Below, in pieces: positions 54,068 to 64,000 of a DNA stretch of 64,000 nt. Under the pieces are notes generated by a model. It did not search any database, was not told the DNA's origin, and was given only the letters and a program-made list of their open reading frames with translations. The stretch's first letter is position 1. Every line of letters starts with the position of its first letter. Source of the DNA: Micromonospora coriariae (GTDB lineage: Bacteria > Actinomycetota > Actinomycetes > Mycobacteriales > Micromonosporaceae). The stretch lies in assembly GCF_900091455.1 (NCBI RefSeq), contig NZ_LT607412.1, positions 1,364,001-1,428,000 of the forward strand. The letters run 5' to 3'. Position numbers and translations under genes: made by a program.

Positions 54068-56716
54068 TCAGCGGGTGGGGCGACGGCCGGCGTCCGGCTC
54101 CGGGCCGCCGCTCGGGCGGACCGGCCGGTACCGGGCCAGCCAGGTGGCCAGCTCCTCGGCGGGCATCGGTCGGGCGTAGAACCAGCCCTGCGCGGCGTCG
54201 CAGCCGGCGGCGTGCAGCATCCGCCAGGTCCGCTCGTCCTCCACGCCCTCGGCGACCACCCGCAGCCCGAGCGCGCCGGCCAGCTCGATCATCGACCGGA
54301 CGATCGCCGCGTCGTCGGCGTCGTCGGCCATCCCGAGCACGAACGAGCGGTCCACCTTCACCTCGGACAGCGGCAGCCGGCGCAGGTGCTGCAACGAGGA
54401 ATACCCGGTGCCGAAGTCGTCCAGGGCGATGGCCACCCCGATCCCGTGCAGCCGGGAGATGGTGGCCAGCACCCGGCGCGGGTCGGCCATCAGGGCACCC
54501 TCGGTGATCTCCAGTTGCAGCCGCTCGGCCGGCACGCCGTAGCGGGTCAGCCGGTCGGCGATCTGGTCGGCGATCTCGCCGGTGTGCAGGTCCCGCACGC
54601 TCACGTTCAGCGCGGCCCGCAGCCCGATGCCGGCCGCCGACCACTTGGCGAGCTGCTCCACCACGTCGTCGACCACCCGCCGGGTGAGCAGCCGCATCAC
54701 AGCGCTCTGCTCGGCGACCCGGATCAGTTCCTCCGGGTCGACCATGCCCCGCCGCGGGTGCCGCCAGCGCAGCAGCGCCTCGACGCCGACCACCTCGCCG
54801 GTCGCGATGGCGATCTGCGGCTGGTAGTACATGGTGATCTCGCCGGCGTCGTCGGCCGGCTCATCGCCGGAGTGCGCCCACCCGGTCGGCCCGAGCGGCT
54901 CATCCGGGGTGCCCGGCCCGACGTCGCGTCGCGGACCGGCACCGCCGGCCAGCGCGGACACCGCGCCTGAGTTGGGCGATCGCCGCCCGTGCCCGCCGGC
55001 GCGCCGGTCCCGGCCGGGACCCGGGCGGGCGCCGGTGACCGTCGCCCGGGTGTTCCGGCCACGGATCGGGTCGGCGCCGGTGGCGATCCGGTTGATCAGC
55101 TCGTCGGCGTGCACCAGCTCGGTGCCCGGCCGCCGGCGGCGACCCCACCACCGGCCGCCGGCCGGCGGTGCCCCGGCTACCACCGGCGACGCGCCCGCGT
55201 GCGGCGCCGACTCGGCGGGGTGCAGGTCACCGCTGGGCAGCGCCGCACCGTCCCCGCCGCGCACCTCCGCCACCGCACCGAGGGGTACGTCGGCAGCCCG
55301 CTCGGCGCCGTCCGGCTCGGTCAGCTGCGCGTCCCGGCCGGCCCCGTCGACCGTCCCCGTCGGGTGGGCGTGCCCCGCCGGCTCGGCGTCCAGCGCGTCG
55401 TCGACCGACGGGCCGGACTCCAGGACCCGGCGCAGGTCGGCGAGGAGGCCGAGCCGCTCGGCGGAGTTGTGATCGGATTCCGGGGCGTAGACGGCGACTG
55501 TGTCGTTGCGGTGCTTGGCGTCGTACATCGCCACGTCGGCGTGGCGCATCAGGGTGGCGAAGTCCTCCCCGTGCTCCGGGAACAGGGCGATCCCGATCGA
55601 TCCGCCCACGTCCAGCGGCAGCCCGTCCAGCGGCACCGGCTCGGCCAGCGCCCGGACCACCCGGTCGGCCAGGTCGCGCGCCTGGCTCGCGTCGGTCAGC
55701 CCGGTCATCACGATGGCGAACTCGTCCCCGCCGAGCCGGGCGATCATCTGCGGACGGGGCTCCACGTCGGTGAGTCGGGCGCTGACCTCGACGAGCAGCC
55801 GGTCGCCCACGGCGTGCCCGAGAGCGTCGTTGACGTTCTTGAAGCGGTCCAGGTCGATCAGCAGCAGGGCCAGGTGCCCGTCGGGTTCGCCCCGGGCGGT
55901 CCGCTCGGCGTGCACGTGCACCTGCTCCGCCACCTCGGTCAGCAGCGCCTTGCGGTTGGGTAGCCCGGTGAGCGGGTCCGCGGCGGCGAGGTGCTGCTGC
56001 TCGACGGTCAGCCGGGCCATCCGGTACACGGCGAACAGCGGCACCAGCACCAGCGGGATCAGCGCCGCGCTGACCCGCGCGGCGGCCACCAGCACCGGGG
56101 CGAGCAGCAGCAGCGAGCCCGTGGAGAGCAGTTCGAAACCGAGGCCCTGCCGGACGGTGGGCCACCACCGGTCGCCGAAGCGCAGCCGTACCGCCCAGCT
56201 GACCAACCCGTAGTTGACCACGAACCAGGCCACCGTGGCACCGCCCACGGCGGCCACGTCCGGCCAGTGCAACCGACCGCCGGAGAAGACGATGCCCGGC
56301 CCGAGCCGGAGGATCCCGTACGCGGCGGCGAGAGCGCAGGCGTACTGGCCGACGTTGAACGCCGTCCGCCACGCGGCGTGCCGCATCCGCCAGCCCGACA
56401 CGACCACGCCCGCCGCCTGCACGGCCACCGCCGGGCCGAGCCCCCAGCCGAGCAGGATCGCGAAGGTGAAGCAGGTGGAGGGGAAGACCGCGGAGGACTG
56501 CCGGCGCCCCGGCGGCACGAACGGGCGGGCGTCGCAGACCAGCGCGAGCGCGGCCATCGTCCAGAACGCCACAGGCAACCGGGACAGCTCGGCCGGGAGT
56601 GTCGCGAGTGGACCGGCGGCGGTCAACGCGGCGACCACCAGGATGCTGACGATGAAGGCGGTGAACGGCGCCACCCGTCCGGGCGGGACGGAGTTGCGCG
56701 GGTCGGCGACCTCCAT
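54068..56716 (-). CDS. Membrane GGDEF-EAL protein with a long insertion splitting the EAL domain, third of three
   Basis: An 882-residue protein. About seven membrane segments fill residues 15-255. The GGDEF domain (about 270-425) is intact: [16 protein letters not shown], though the I-site position reads RPQM. The first EAL helix ends at [12 protein letters not shown]; roughly 188 low-complexity residues rich in Gly, Ala, Pro, Arg and Asp follow; then the domain resumes at [20 protein letters not shown]. The rest is complete: [51 protein letters not shown] and [10 protein letters not shown]. Both activities are plausible. ATG 56716 follows GGGAGGTC. ligA lies upstream on the same strand and gatC downstream. 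Confidence 0.88.
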   Translation of the reverse strand: MEVADPRNSVPPGRVAPFTAFIVSILVVAALTAAGPLATLPAELSRLPVAFWTMAALALVCDARPFVPPGRRQSSAVFPSTCFTFAILLGWGLGPAVAVQAAGVVVSGWRMRHAAWRTAFNVGQYACALAAAYGILRLGPGIVFSGGRLHWPDVAAVGGATVAWFVVNYGLVSWAVRLRFGDRWWPTVRQGLGFELLSTGSLLLLAPVLVAAARVSAALIPLVLVPLFAVYRMARLTVEQQHLAAADPLTGLPNRKALLTEVAEQVHVHAERTARGEPDGHLALLLIDLDRFKNVNDALGHAVGDRLLVEVSARLTDVEPRPQMIARLGGDEFAIVMTGLTDASQARDLADRVVRALAEPVPLDGLPLDVGGSIGIALFPEHGEDFATLMRHADVAMYDAKHRNDTVAVYAPESDHNSAERLGLLADLRRVLESGPSVDDALDAEPAGHAHPTGTVDGAGRDAQLTEPDGAERAADVPLGAVAEVRGGDGAALPSGDLHPAESAPHAGASPVVAGAPPAGGRWWGRRRRPGTELVHADELINRIATGADPIRGRNTRATVTGARPGPGRDRRAGGHGRRSPNSGAVSALAGGAGPRRDVGPGTPDEPLGPTGWAHSGDEPADDAGEITMYYQPQIAIATGEVVGVEALLRWRHPRRGMVDPEELIRVAEQSAVMRLLTRRVVDDVVEQLAKWSAAGIGLRAALNVSVRDLHTGEIADQIADRLTRYGVPAERLQLEITEGALMADPRRVLATISRLHGIGVAIALDDFGTGYSSLQHLRRLPLSEVKVDRSFVLGMADDADDAAIVRSMIELAGALGLRVVAEGVEDERTWRMLHAAGCDAAQGWFYARPMPAEELATWLARYRPVRPSGGPEPDAGRRPTR

Positions 56717-56863
56717 CAGACCTCCCGACCGACGGCTGGCGTGCCGTGTGCACGCCGTGACCCAATGAAACGCCCTCAGCCCCGGGTTTCCCGGTATGAC
56801 AGTCACGAATCGGTCGTAGTCGTAATTAAGTTGGTATGCGCGGCCAGTGGCCGCCGCAGCCGC

Positions 56864-59750
<2,887 letters not shown>

Positions 59751-59775
59751 CCGGGTTCGGAGACGGGGACCAGGA

Positions 59776-60783
59776 TCAGTCCCAGGCCGCGCCGAGCGTG
59801 GCGAGCTGGTCGGCGTACTCGATCCGGTCGGCCCACCCCGGTGGCCACGCGGTCATCCCCGCGGCCGCGCCCACGAAGGCGCCGGCCAGGGCGGCGATCG
59901 AGTCGGAGTCCCCGGCGGTGGTCGCACCCCGGGCCAGCGCCGCGACCGGGTCGTCGGCGTGCCGTACGGCGCAGAGCACAGCGGTGGCCAGCGCCTCCTC
60001 GGCGACCCAACCCTCCCCGGTGGCCCGGCACGGGTCGCCGCCGTCATCCGGCTGGCCCAGGGCATCCGTCAGCCGGGCCAGCACCGCCAGGCACTCGTCC
60101 CAGCCCCGGGCGATGAAGTCCTCCGCGGTGCCGACCCCGGCGCGTTGCCAGAGGTCACCCAGCCACTGCTCCCGGTACACGCGGCGCTGGCTCCGCGCCC
60201 GCTCGGTGAGAATCGCGGGAAGCTCCGCGAGCTTGGCGCCCCCGCGCAGGGCGAAGACCGCGTACGCGGTGAGCTCGCTGGCCGCCAGCCCGGTCGGATG
60301 GCCATGGGTCAGCCCCGCCTGCAACTGCGCCAACCCGGCCAACGTGTCCAGATCCACGTCGAGCAACCCGACCGGCGTGACCCGCATGTTGGCCCCGCAC
60401 CCCTTGGACCCGGCCACCGTCGCCTCCTGCCAGCGGAGCCCGCGACCCAGCTCGGCGCAGGCGCGCAGGCAGGTCATGCCGGGGGCGCGATTGTTGTCCG
60501 GGCTGACCGCCCAGGCCAGGAAGCGCCGCCGGAGCAGCGGCTCCACCCCCTGTGCGGTGAGCGACGGGGCCTCGTGCAGCGCCCAGCCCACCGCCAGCGC
60601 CATCTGGGTGTCGTCGGTGACCAGCGCCGGCTCGCCGGTCAGCTCACGCGGACCGGCCGGCCCGTACCGGTGCTCGATCTCGGCGACGGTCAGGAATTCG
60701 GTCGGCTTGCCTATCGCGTCACCATAGGCAAGGCCGAAGAGCGAGCCAGAGGCGCGCAGAGGGTCGTGGGCCACGGCGGCCAT
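59776..60783 (-). CDS. ADP-ribosylglycohydrolase (DraG-like)
   Basis: A 335-residue ADP-ribosylglycohydrolase that removes ADP-ribose from proteins or small molecules, with a two-Mg active site. LFGLAYGDAIGKPTEFL, VTDDTQMALAVGWALHEA and the C-terminal TTAGDSDSIAALAGAFVGA carry the metal-binding Asp and Thr residues. No matching ADP-ribosyltransferase gene is in the window. ATG 60783 was chosen (MAAVAHDPLRASG); an ATG-like start 18 nt earlier is possible. Confidence 0.88.
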   Translation of the reverse strand: MAAVAHDPLRASGSLFGLAYGDAIGKPTEFLTVAEIEHRYGPAGPRELTGEPALVTDDTQMALAVGWALHEAPSLTAQGVEPLLRRRFLAWAVSPDNNRAPGMTCLRACAELGRGLRWQEATVAGSKGCGANMRVTPVGLLDVDLDTLAGLAQLQAGLTHGHPTGLAASELTAYAVFALRGGAKLAELPAILTERARSQRRVYREQWLGDLWQRAGVGTAEDFIARGWDECLAVLARLTDALGQPDDGGDPCRATGEGWVAEEALATAVLCAVRHADDPVAALARGATTAGDSDSIAALAGAFVGAAAGMTAWPPGWADRIEYADQLATLGAAWD

Positions 60784-60813
60784 GATGCCCGGCCGCCGCA
60801 ACCCGCACCACTG

Positions 60814-61182
60814 TCAGTCCCAGCAGAGGCAGAACGGATGGCCGACCGGGTCGGCGTAGACCCGGAAGCCCTCGCCCTCGCCAGGAAGCCGGCGGGCGCC
60901 GAGTGCGAGCGCCCCCTTCTCGGCGGCCTCGATGTCGTCCACCGTCACGTCGAGGTGGAACTGCTGTGGGCGCTCCGGATCCGGCCAGGCCGGCGGACGC
61001 AGGTTGAGCGCCCGCTGGAACGCCAGGCGCGGCTGGTGCCCGGGCGGACCGCCCAGCACCACCCACTCGTCGTCATCGGAGTCACCCTCGGCCAGGGGAA
61101 CACCGAGCAGCTCCGCGTAGAACGCCGCCAGCGCCCGCGGATCCGGGCAGTCGATCACCACTGAACGTAGCTGTCCAATCAT
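60814..61182 (-). CDS. VOC-superfamily (glyoxalase-like) protein
   Basis: A 122-residue VOC protein with two beta-alpha-beta-beta-beta halves. It opens MIGQLRSVVIDCPDPRALA, then FHLDVTVDDIEAAEKGALAL, and ends VYADPVGHPFCLCWD. The His in QQFHLDV and Glu in the second half may bind metal. The substrate is unknown. ATG 61182 has AGGA 8 nt upstream; the ATG at 61191 is an alternative. Confidence 0.85.
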   Translation of the reverse strand: MIGQLRSVVIDCPDPRALAAFYAELLGVPLAEGDSDDDEWVVLGGPPGHQPRLAFQRALNLRPPAWPDPERPQQFHLDVTVDDIEAAEKGALALGARRLPGEGEGFRVYADPVGHPFCLCWD

Positions 61183-61218
61183 GTCCGTCATCCTGCCCAG
61201 CGGGTACGACAGGAAACC

Positions 61219-62223
61219 TCAATCCTCGGCGAGCCGCCGGCCGGCGTCCCGACACGCGGCCAGCACCACCCGGGCGTACTCCGGGCTGGCTCCGGCCAGA
61301 CCACAGGCGGGGGTGACCACCACCTGCTGGGCCAGCTGCCGGCGGGGGAACCCCAGCCGGTCCCAGAGCTGGCGCACCCGGTCGGCCACCTGCGCGGACG
61401 TCGGTGCCTGGCCGGTCGACGGCGCTCGGGTCGGCACGGCCCCGGCCAGCAACCCGAGGCCGGCGTCGATCGCCTCGCCCAGCGGGTCCAGTTCGGTGAG
61501 CAGGCCCAGGTCGAGGGCCACCCCGGCGGCGCCCGTCGAACGGATCAACTCCAGTGGCACGTCCGGGGCGCAGCAGTGCACCACGGTCGGCACACCGACC
61601 CCCTCGACGACGGTGCGCAGCAGCGCCGCCGCGTCCGCCGACTCCACCGCCCGGTACGCGCCCAGCCCGCTCTCGGTGGGCACCCGCCCGGCCAGCACGG
61701 TCGGCAGCGACGGCTCGTCCAGCTGGAGCAGCACCGAGGCGCGGGGCAGTCGCCGGGCGACCGCCGCGACATGCGCGCGCAACCCCTCGGTGAGGGAGCC
61801 GGTCAGGTCACGGACCGCGCCGGGGTCGCGCAGCAGCCGGCCGCCGATCGGCAGCTCCAGGGAGGCGGCCAGAGTGAGCGGGCCGCCGGCCTGCACCTTG
61901 ATCGGCCCGGCGTACTCCTCGGCCTGCTCGGCGAGCTGGTCCAGGTCGCGTTCCATCAGGTCGCGGGCCCGGCGCAGGTCGCGACCCGGACGCGGGGCGA
62001 CCCGCCAGCGCCCGGTGTACAGCTCGACAGGCAACTCGACCAGCAGCCCCGCGGTGCGACCGATCAGGTCGGCTCCGGGGCCGCGGGCCGGCAGCTCCGG
62101 AAGGTGGGGCAGCGCGGGAAGCTCACCGAGGACCACCCGCTGGGCCTCGGCGATGTCGGTGCCGGGCAGCGAACCGATGCCGGTCGCGGCGCCGGCCGGC
62201 CAGGGCCACACCTGATCTGTCAC
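61219..62223 (-). CDS. Short MetE-like methionine synthase family protein (C-terminal domain only)
   Basis: A 334-residue TIM-barrel protein of the UROD/MetE superfamily. It corresponds to the catalytic half of cobalamin-independent methionine synthase. It opens WPWPAGAATGIGSLPGTDIA. QLDEPSLPTVLAG, TVVHCCAPDVPLELI (zinc-site His and Cys) and VVTPACGLAG (second Cys) fit the zinc site. The N-terminal MetE domain is absent, so the methyl donor may differ from methyl-tetrahydrofolate polyglutamate. The GTG start has TACCCT 6 nt upstream, a leaderless arrangement. Position next to mnmA is widely conserved in actinobacteria. Confidence 0.85.
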   Translation of the reverse strand: MTDQVWPWPAGAATGIGSLPGTDIAEAQRVVLGELPALPHLPELPARGPGADLIGRTAGLLVELPVELYTGRWRVAPRPGRDLRRARDLMERDLDQLAEQAEEYAGPIKVQAGGPLTLAASLELPIGGRLLRDPGAVRDLTGSLTEGLRAHVAAVARRLPRASVLLQLDEPSLPTVLAGRVPTESGLGAYRAVESADAAALLRTVVEGVGVPTVVHCCAPDVPLELIRSTGAAGVALDLGLLTELDPLGEAIDAGLGLLAGAVPTRAPSTGQAPTSAQVADRVRQLWDRLGFPRRQLAQQVVVTPACGLAGASPEYARVVLAACRDAGRRLAED

Positions 62224-62287
62224 GGCGGAAGGGTATCCGGTACGCCGGCCTCCCGGGCCGCGACGGCCAGGGAGATGGTGTGCCGGG

Positions 62288-63361
62288 TCAGCCGGTGATG
62301 GTGGCGGAGCCGAGGACCACGTCGCCGGCCGGGTCCGGCCGGTACGCCACCACGGCCTGGCCGGCGGCGACGCCGCGTACCGGCCGGCGCAGCTCGGCGT
62401 GCAGCGTGGCGCCGTCGAGGGCGACGGTGGCCGGCACCACGTCGCCGTGCGCGCGCAGCTGCACCTCGCACTCGACCGGCGCGTCCGGGCGCGGGCCACC
62501 CGTCCAGACCGGTCGTTCGGCACGCACCTCGGACACCTCCAGCGCCTCGGCCGGGCCGACCGTCACCGTGTTGGTCTTGGGCGTGATGGAGAGCACGTAG
62601 CGCGGCCGGCCGTCCGGGGCGGGCCGGTCCAGGTGCAGCCCGCGACGCTGACCCACCGTGTACGCGTACGCGCCGGTGTGGCTGCCGACCACCGCGCCGG
62701 TGCTCGCGTCCACCACGTCGCCGGGCGCCTCGCCGAGCCGGCCGGCCAGGAAGCCACGGGTGTCGCCGTCGGCGATGAAGCAGATGTCGTGCGAGTCCGG
62801 CTTGTCGGCCACCGCCAGGCCACGCTCGGCGGCCTCGGCGCGGACCTGCGCCTTCGTCGAGTCGCCCAGCGGGAAGATCGACCGGTCCAACTGCTCGCGG
62901 GTGAGCACCGCCAGCACGTACGACTGGTCCTTGGCCACGTCGACACTGCGGCGCAGCAACCCGTCGGAGCCGAGTCGGGCGTGGTGGCCGGTGACCACCG
63001 CGTCGAAGCCAAGGGCCACCGCACGGTCCAGCACCGCGGCAAACTTGATCTTCTCGTTGCAGCGCAGGCAGGGATTCGGCGTACGGCCGGCCGCGTACTC
63101 GGCCACGAAGTCGTCCACCACGTCCTCGTGGAACCGGTCGGCCATGTCCCAGACGTAGAACGGGATGCCGATCACGTCGGCGGCCCGCCGGGCGTCCCGA
63201 GAGTCCTCCAGCGTGCAGCAGCCTCGCGCCCCGGTCCGGTAGGTCTGCGGATTGCGGGCCAACGCCAGGTGCACCCCGGTCACGTCGTGCCCGGCCGTCA
63301 CCGCCCGCGCCGCCGCCACGGCCGAGTCAACCCCGCCCGACATCGCCGCCAACACCCTCAC
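62288..63361 (-). CDS. mnmA: tRNA-specific 2-thiouridylase
   Basis: A 357-residue enzyme that thiolates U34 of tRNA for Lys, Glu and Gln. [19 protein letters not shown] is the PP-loop. [10 protein letters not shown] carries the first catalytic Cys, [18 protein letters not shown] the second, and [20 protein letters not shown] a family motif. The GTG start follows GGGAG. The upstream cysteine desulfurase gene supplies sulfur. Confidence 0.96.
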   Translation of the reverse strand: MRVLAAMSGGVDSAVAAARAVTAGHDVTGVHLALARNPQTYRTGARGCCTLEDSRDARRAADVIGIPFYVWDMADRFHEDVVDDFVAEYAAGRTPNPCLRCNEKIKFAAVLDRAVALGFDAVVTGHHARLGSDGLLRRSVDVAKDQSYVLAVLTREQLDRSIFPLGDSTKAQVRAEAAERGLAVADKPDSHDICFIADGDTRGFLAGRLGEAPGDVVDASTGAVVGSHTGAYAYTVGQRRGLHLDRPAPDGRPRYVLSITPKTNTVTVGPAEALEVSEVRAERPVWTGGPRPDAPVECEVQLRAHGDVVPATVALDGATLHAELRRPVRGVAAGQAVVAYRPDPAGDVVLGSATITG

Positions 63362-63481
63362 CAGCCGACTCCCTTCCCCCTCACCACCCTATCCACCCCG
63401 CCCCAGACCCCCCGAACGCCGCACCCCGACCGCCCGCCCCCCGCCCCGCCGCCCCCGCCGCCCCCGCGCGCCGACCCCACC

Positions 63482-63547
63482 CCGTCGATCTAGGGCGAAT
63501 CGTCGTGATTAGAGATCACTCCACGACGACTTGCCCTAGATCGACGG
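63482..63547. repeat. Inverted-repeat element A, copy 2
   Basis: CCGTCGATCTAGGGC (63482-63496) and its perfect complement (63533-63547), followed inward by imperfect pairing TCGTCGTG / CACGACGA and an inner hairpin GTGAT-TAGAG-ATCAC. About 60 bp of C-rich DNA lie left and a (GGGGGGC)n tract lies right. It sits between two genes on the same strand (cysteine desulfurase and mnmA). Confidence 0.8.
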
Positions 63548-63558
63548 GGCGAGGGCGC

Positions 63559-63593
63559 GGGGGGCGGGGGGCGGGGGGCGGGGGGCGGGGGGC
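63559..63593. repeat. (GGGGGGC)5 tandem repeat, G-quadruplex candidate
   Basis: Five runs of six G separated by a single C with a 7-bp period, just beyond the stop codon of the cysteine desulfurase gene. On the transcribed RNA (minus strand) it is C-rich; the plus strand can form a G-quadruplex. Confidence 0.7.
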
Positions 63594-63595
63594 GG

Positions 63596-64000
63596 CTAGC
63601 GGGGGGTGCGGAGGGCGGCGGCTCGGCGGGCTCGGTCGACGGCCCCTGGGAGGGCTGCGATGAGAGCGTCGATCTCGTCCTGGGTGCTGGTGTGGCCGAG
63701 AGTGAAGCGCAGCGAGGAGCGGGCCCGGTCGTCGTCGGCGCCCATCGCCAGCAGTACGTGTGAGGGCTGGGCCACCCCGGCCGAGCAGGCCGAACCCGTC
63801 GAGCAGGCGATGCCCTGGGCGTCGAGCAGGAGCAGCAGGGCGTCGCCCTCGCAGCCCGGGAAGGAGAAGTGCGCATTGCCGGGCAGCCGGTCGACCGGGT
63901 CGCCGTTGTAGACCACCTCGGGCACCGCCCGGCGGACCCGCTCGATCAGGTCGTCGCGGAGCGCGGCCACCCGGGCCGCGTACTCCTGTTGGCCCTTCAC
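63596..64000 (-). CDS. Cysteine desulfurase (NifS/IscS family), C-terminal part
   Basis: The last 134 residues of a PLP-dependent desulfurase; the rest lies beyond the right edge. [20 protein letters not shown] contains the loop with the catalytic Cys of the group I type. [20 protein letters not shown] is the conserved C-terminal block. It provides persulfide sulfur, probably to MnmA, whose gene follows on the same strand. Confidence 0.92.
   Translation of the reverse strand: MKGQQEYAARVAALRDDLIERVRRAVPEVVYNGDPVDRLPGNAHFSFPGCEGDALLLLLDAQGIACSTGSACSAGVAQPSHVLLAMGADDDRARSSLRFTLGHTSTQDEIDALIAALPGAVDRARRAAALRTPR

Noticed and set aside
63410..63605. C-rich and G-rich tracts considered as assembly error
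   Set aside because: The same order of C-rich, inverted repeat and G-rich is seen at 14.8-15.0 kb, so it looks genuine; the exact run lengths may still be uncertain.

Overview
The window is chromosomal DNA from a very GC-rich actinobacterium. Micromonospora or a close relative in the Micromonosporaceae fits best. The evidence is the codon use, frequent GTG and TTG starts, many genes that look leaderless (TANNNT-like -10 box, 6-7 nt, start codon), complete actinobacterial housekeeping neighbourhoods, and a 54-bp repeat of a kind I associate with this family. No rRNA, tRNA, CRISPR array, prophage, transposase or large biosynthetic cluster was seen.

Layout. 1-3.4 kb holds two small regulator/enzyme modules: a TetR fragment with an aldo/keto reductase, and a TetX-like flavin monooxygenase divergent from its own TetR. 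3.4-8.2 kb holds arfB, a small membrane protein and a translationally coupled MoxR / DUF58 / VWA / trypsin-like protease operon. 8.4-10.3 kb holds a secreted protein and a membrane endo/exonuclease/phosphatase. 10.3-29.1 kb is a branched-chain amino acid and serine region (cimA, ilvE, leuB, serA, ilvC-ilvN-ilvB, ilvD). Interspersed in it are ahpC-ahpD, a PRC-barrel protein, a tyrosine phosphatase, an ApbE-like protein and a GGDEF-EAL protein. 29.2-32.0 kb holds a membrane protein and an ArsR-SulP operon. 32.0-39.2 kb is a LacI-controlled sugar ABC importer with a GH2 beta-mannosidase. 39.2-50.5 kb is mixed: a degenerate GGDEF-EAL protein, a PH-domain protein, a 2-hydroxyacid dehydrogenase, a GAF-GAF-PP2C phosphatase, a PQQ-type sugar dehydrogenase lipoprotein, a metallophosphoesterase and an AceE-like TPP enzyme. 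50.6-64.0 kb holds gatCAB, a third GGDEF-EAL protein, ligA, a membrane-anchored MazF-fold protein, an ADP-ribosylglycohydrolase, a VOC protein, a short MetE-like protein, mnmA and the C-terminal end of a cysteine desulfurase.

How it works together. cimA makes citramalate for an isoleucine route that bypasses threonine. leuB, ilvC, ilvD, ilvBN and ilvE complete the shared branched-chain steps, and serA feeds serine. Two of these transcription units, cimA and ilvBNC, are each preceded by a 10-residue leader peptide and a Rho-independent terminator. The cimA leader carries tandem Ile codons and the ilvB leader carries Val-Leu codons, so each appears to be attenuated by its own end product. The mannosidase locus reads as import (two permeases plus a binding lipoprotein; the ATPase is elsewhere), hydrolysis and LacI repression.

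Most unusual signals: the two attenuators; a 54-bp repeat found three times, each at the 3' end of a gene and once translated into the CimA C-terminus; two copies of a C-rich / 20-bp inverted repeat / G-rich element; the overlapping leaderless divergent promoters inside one operator at the TetX/TetR pair; an EAL domain split by about 190 low-complexity residues; and a GGDEF-EAL protein with both domains degenerate. I did not find a clearly new multi-gene system.
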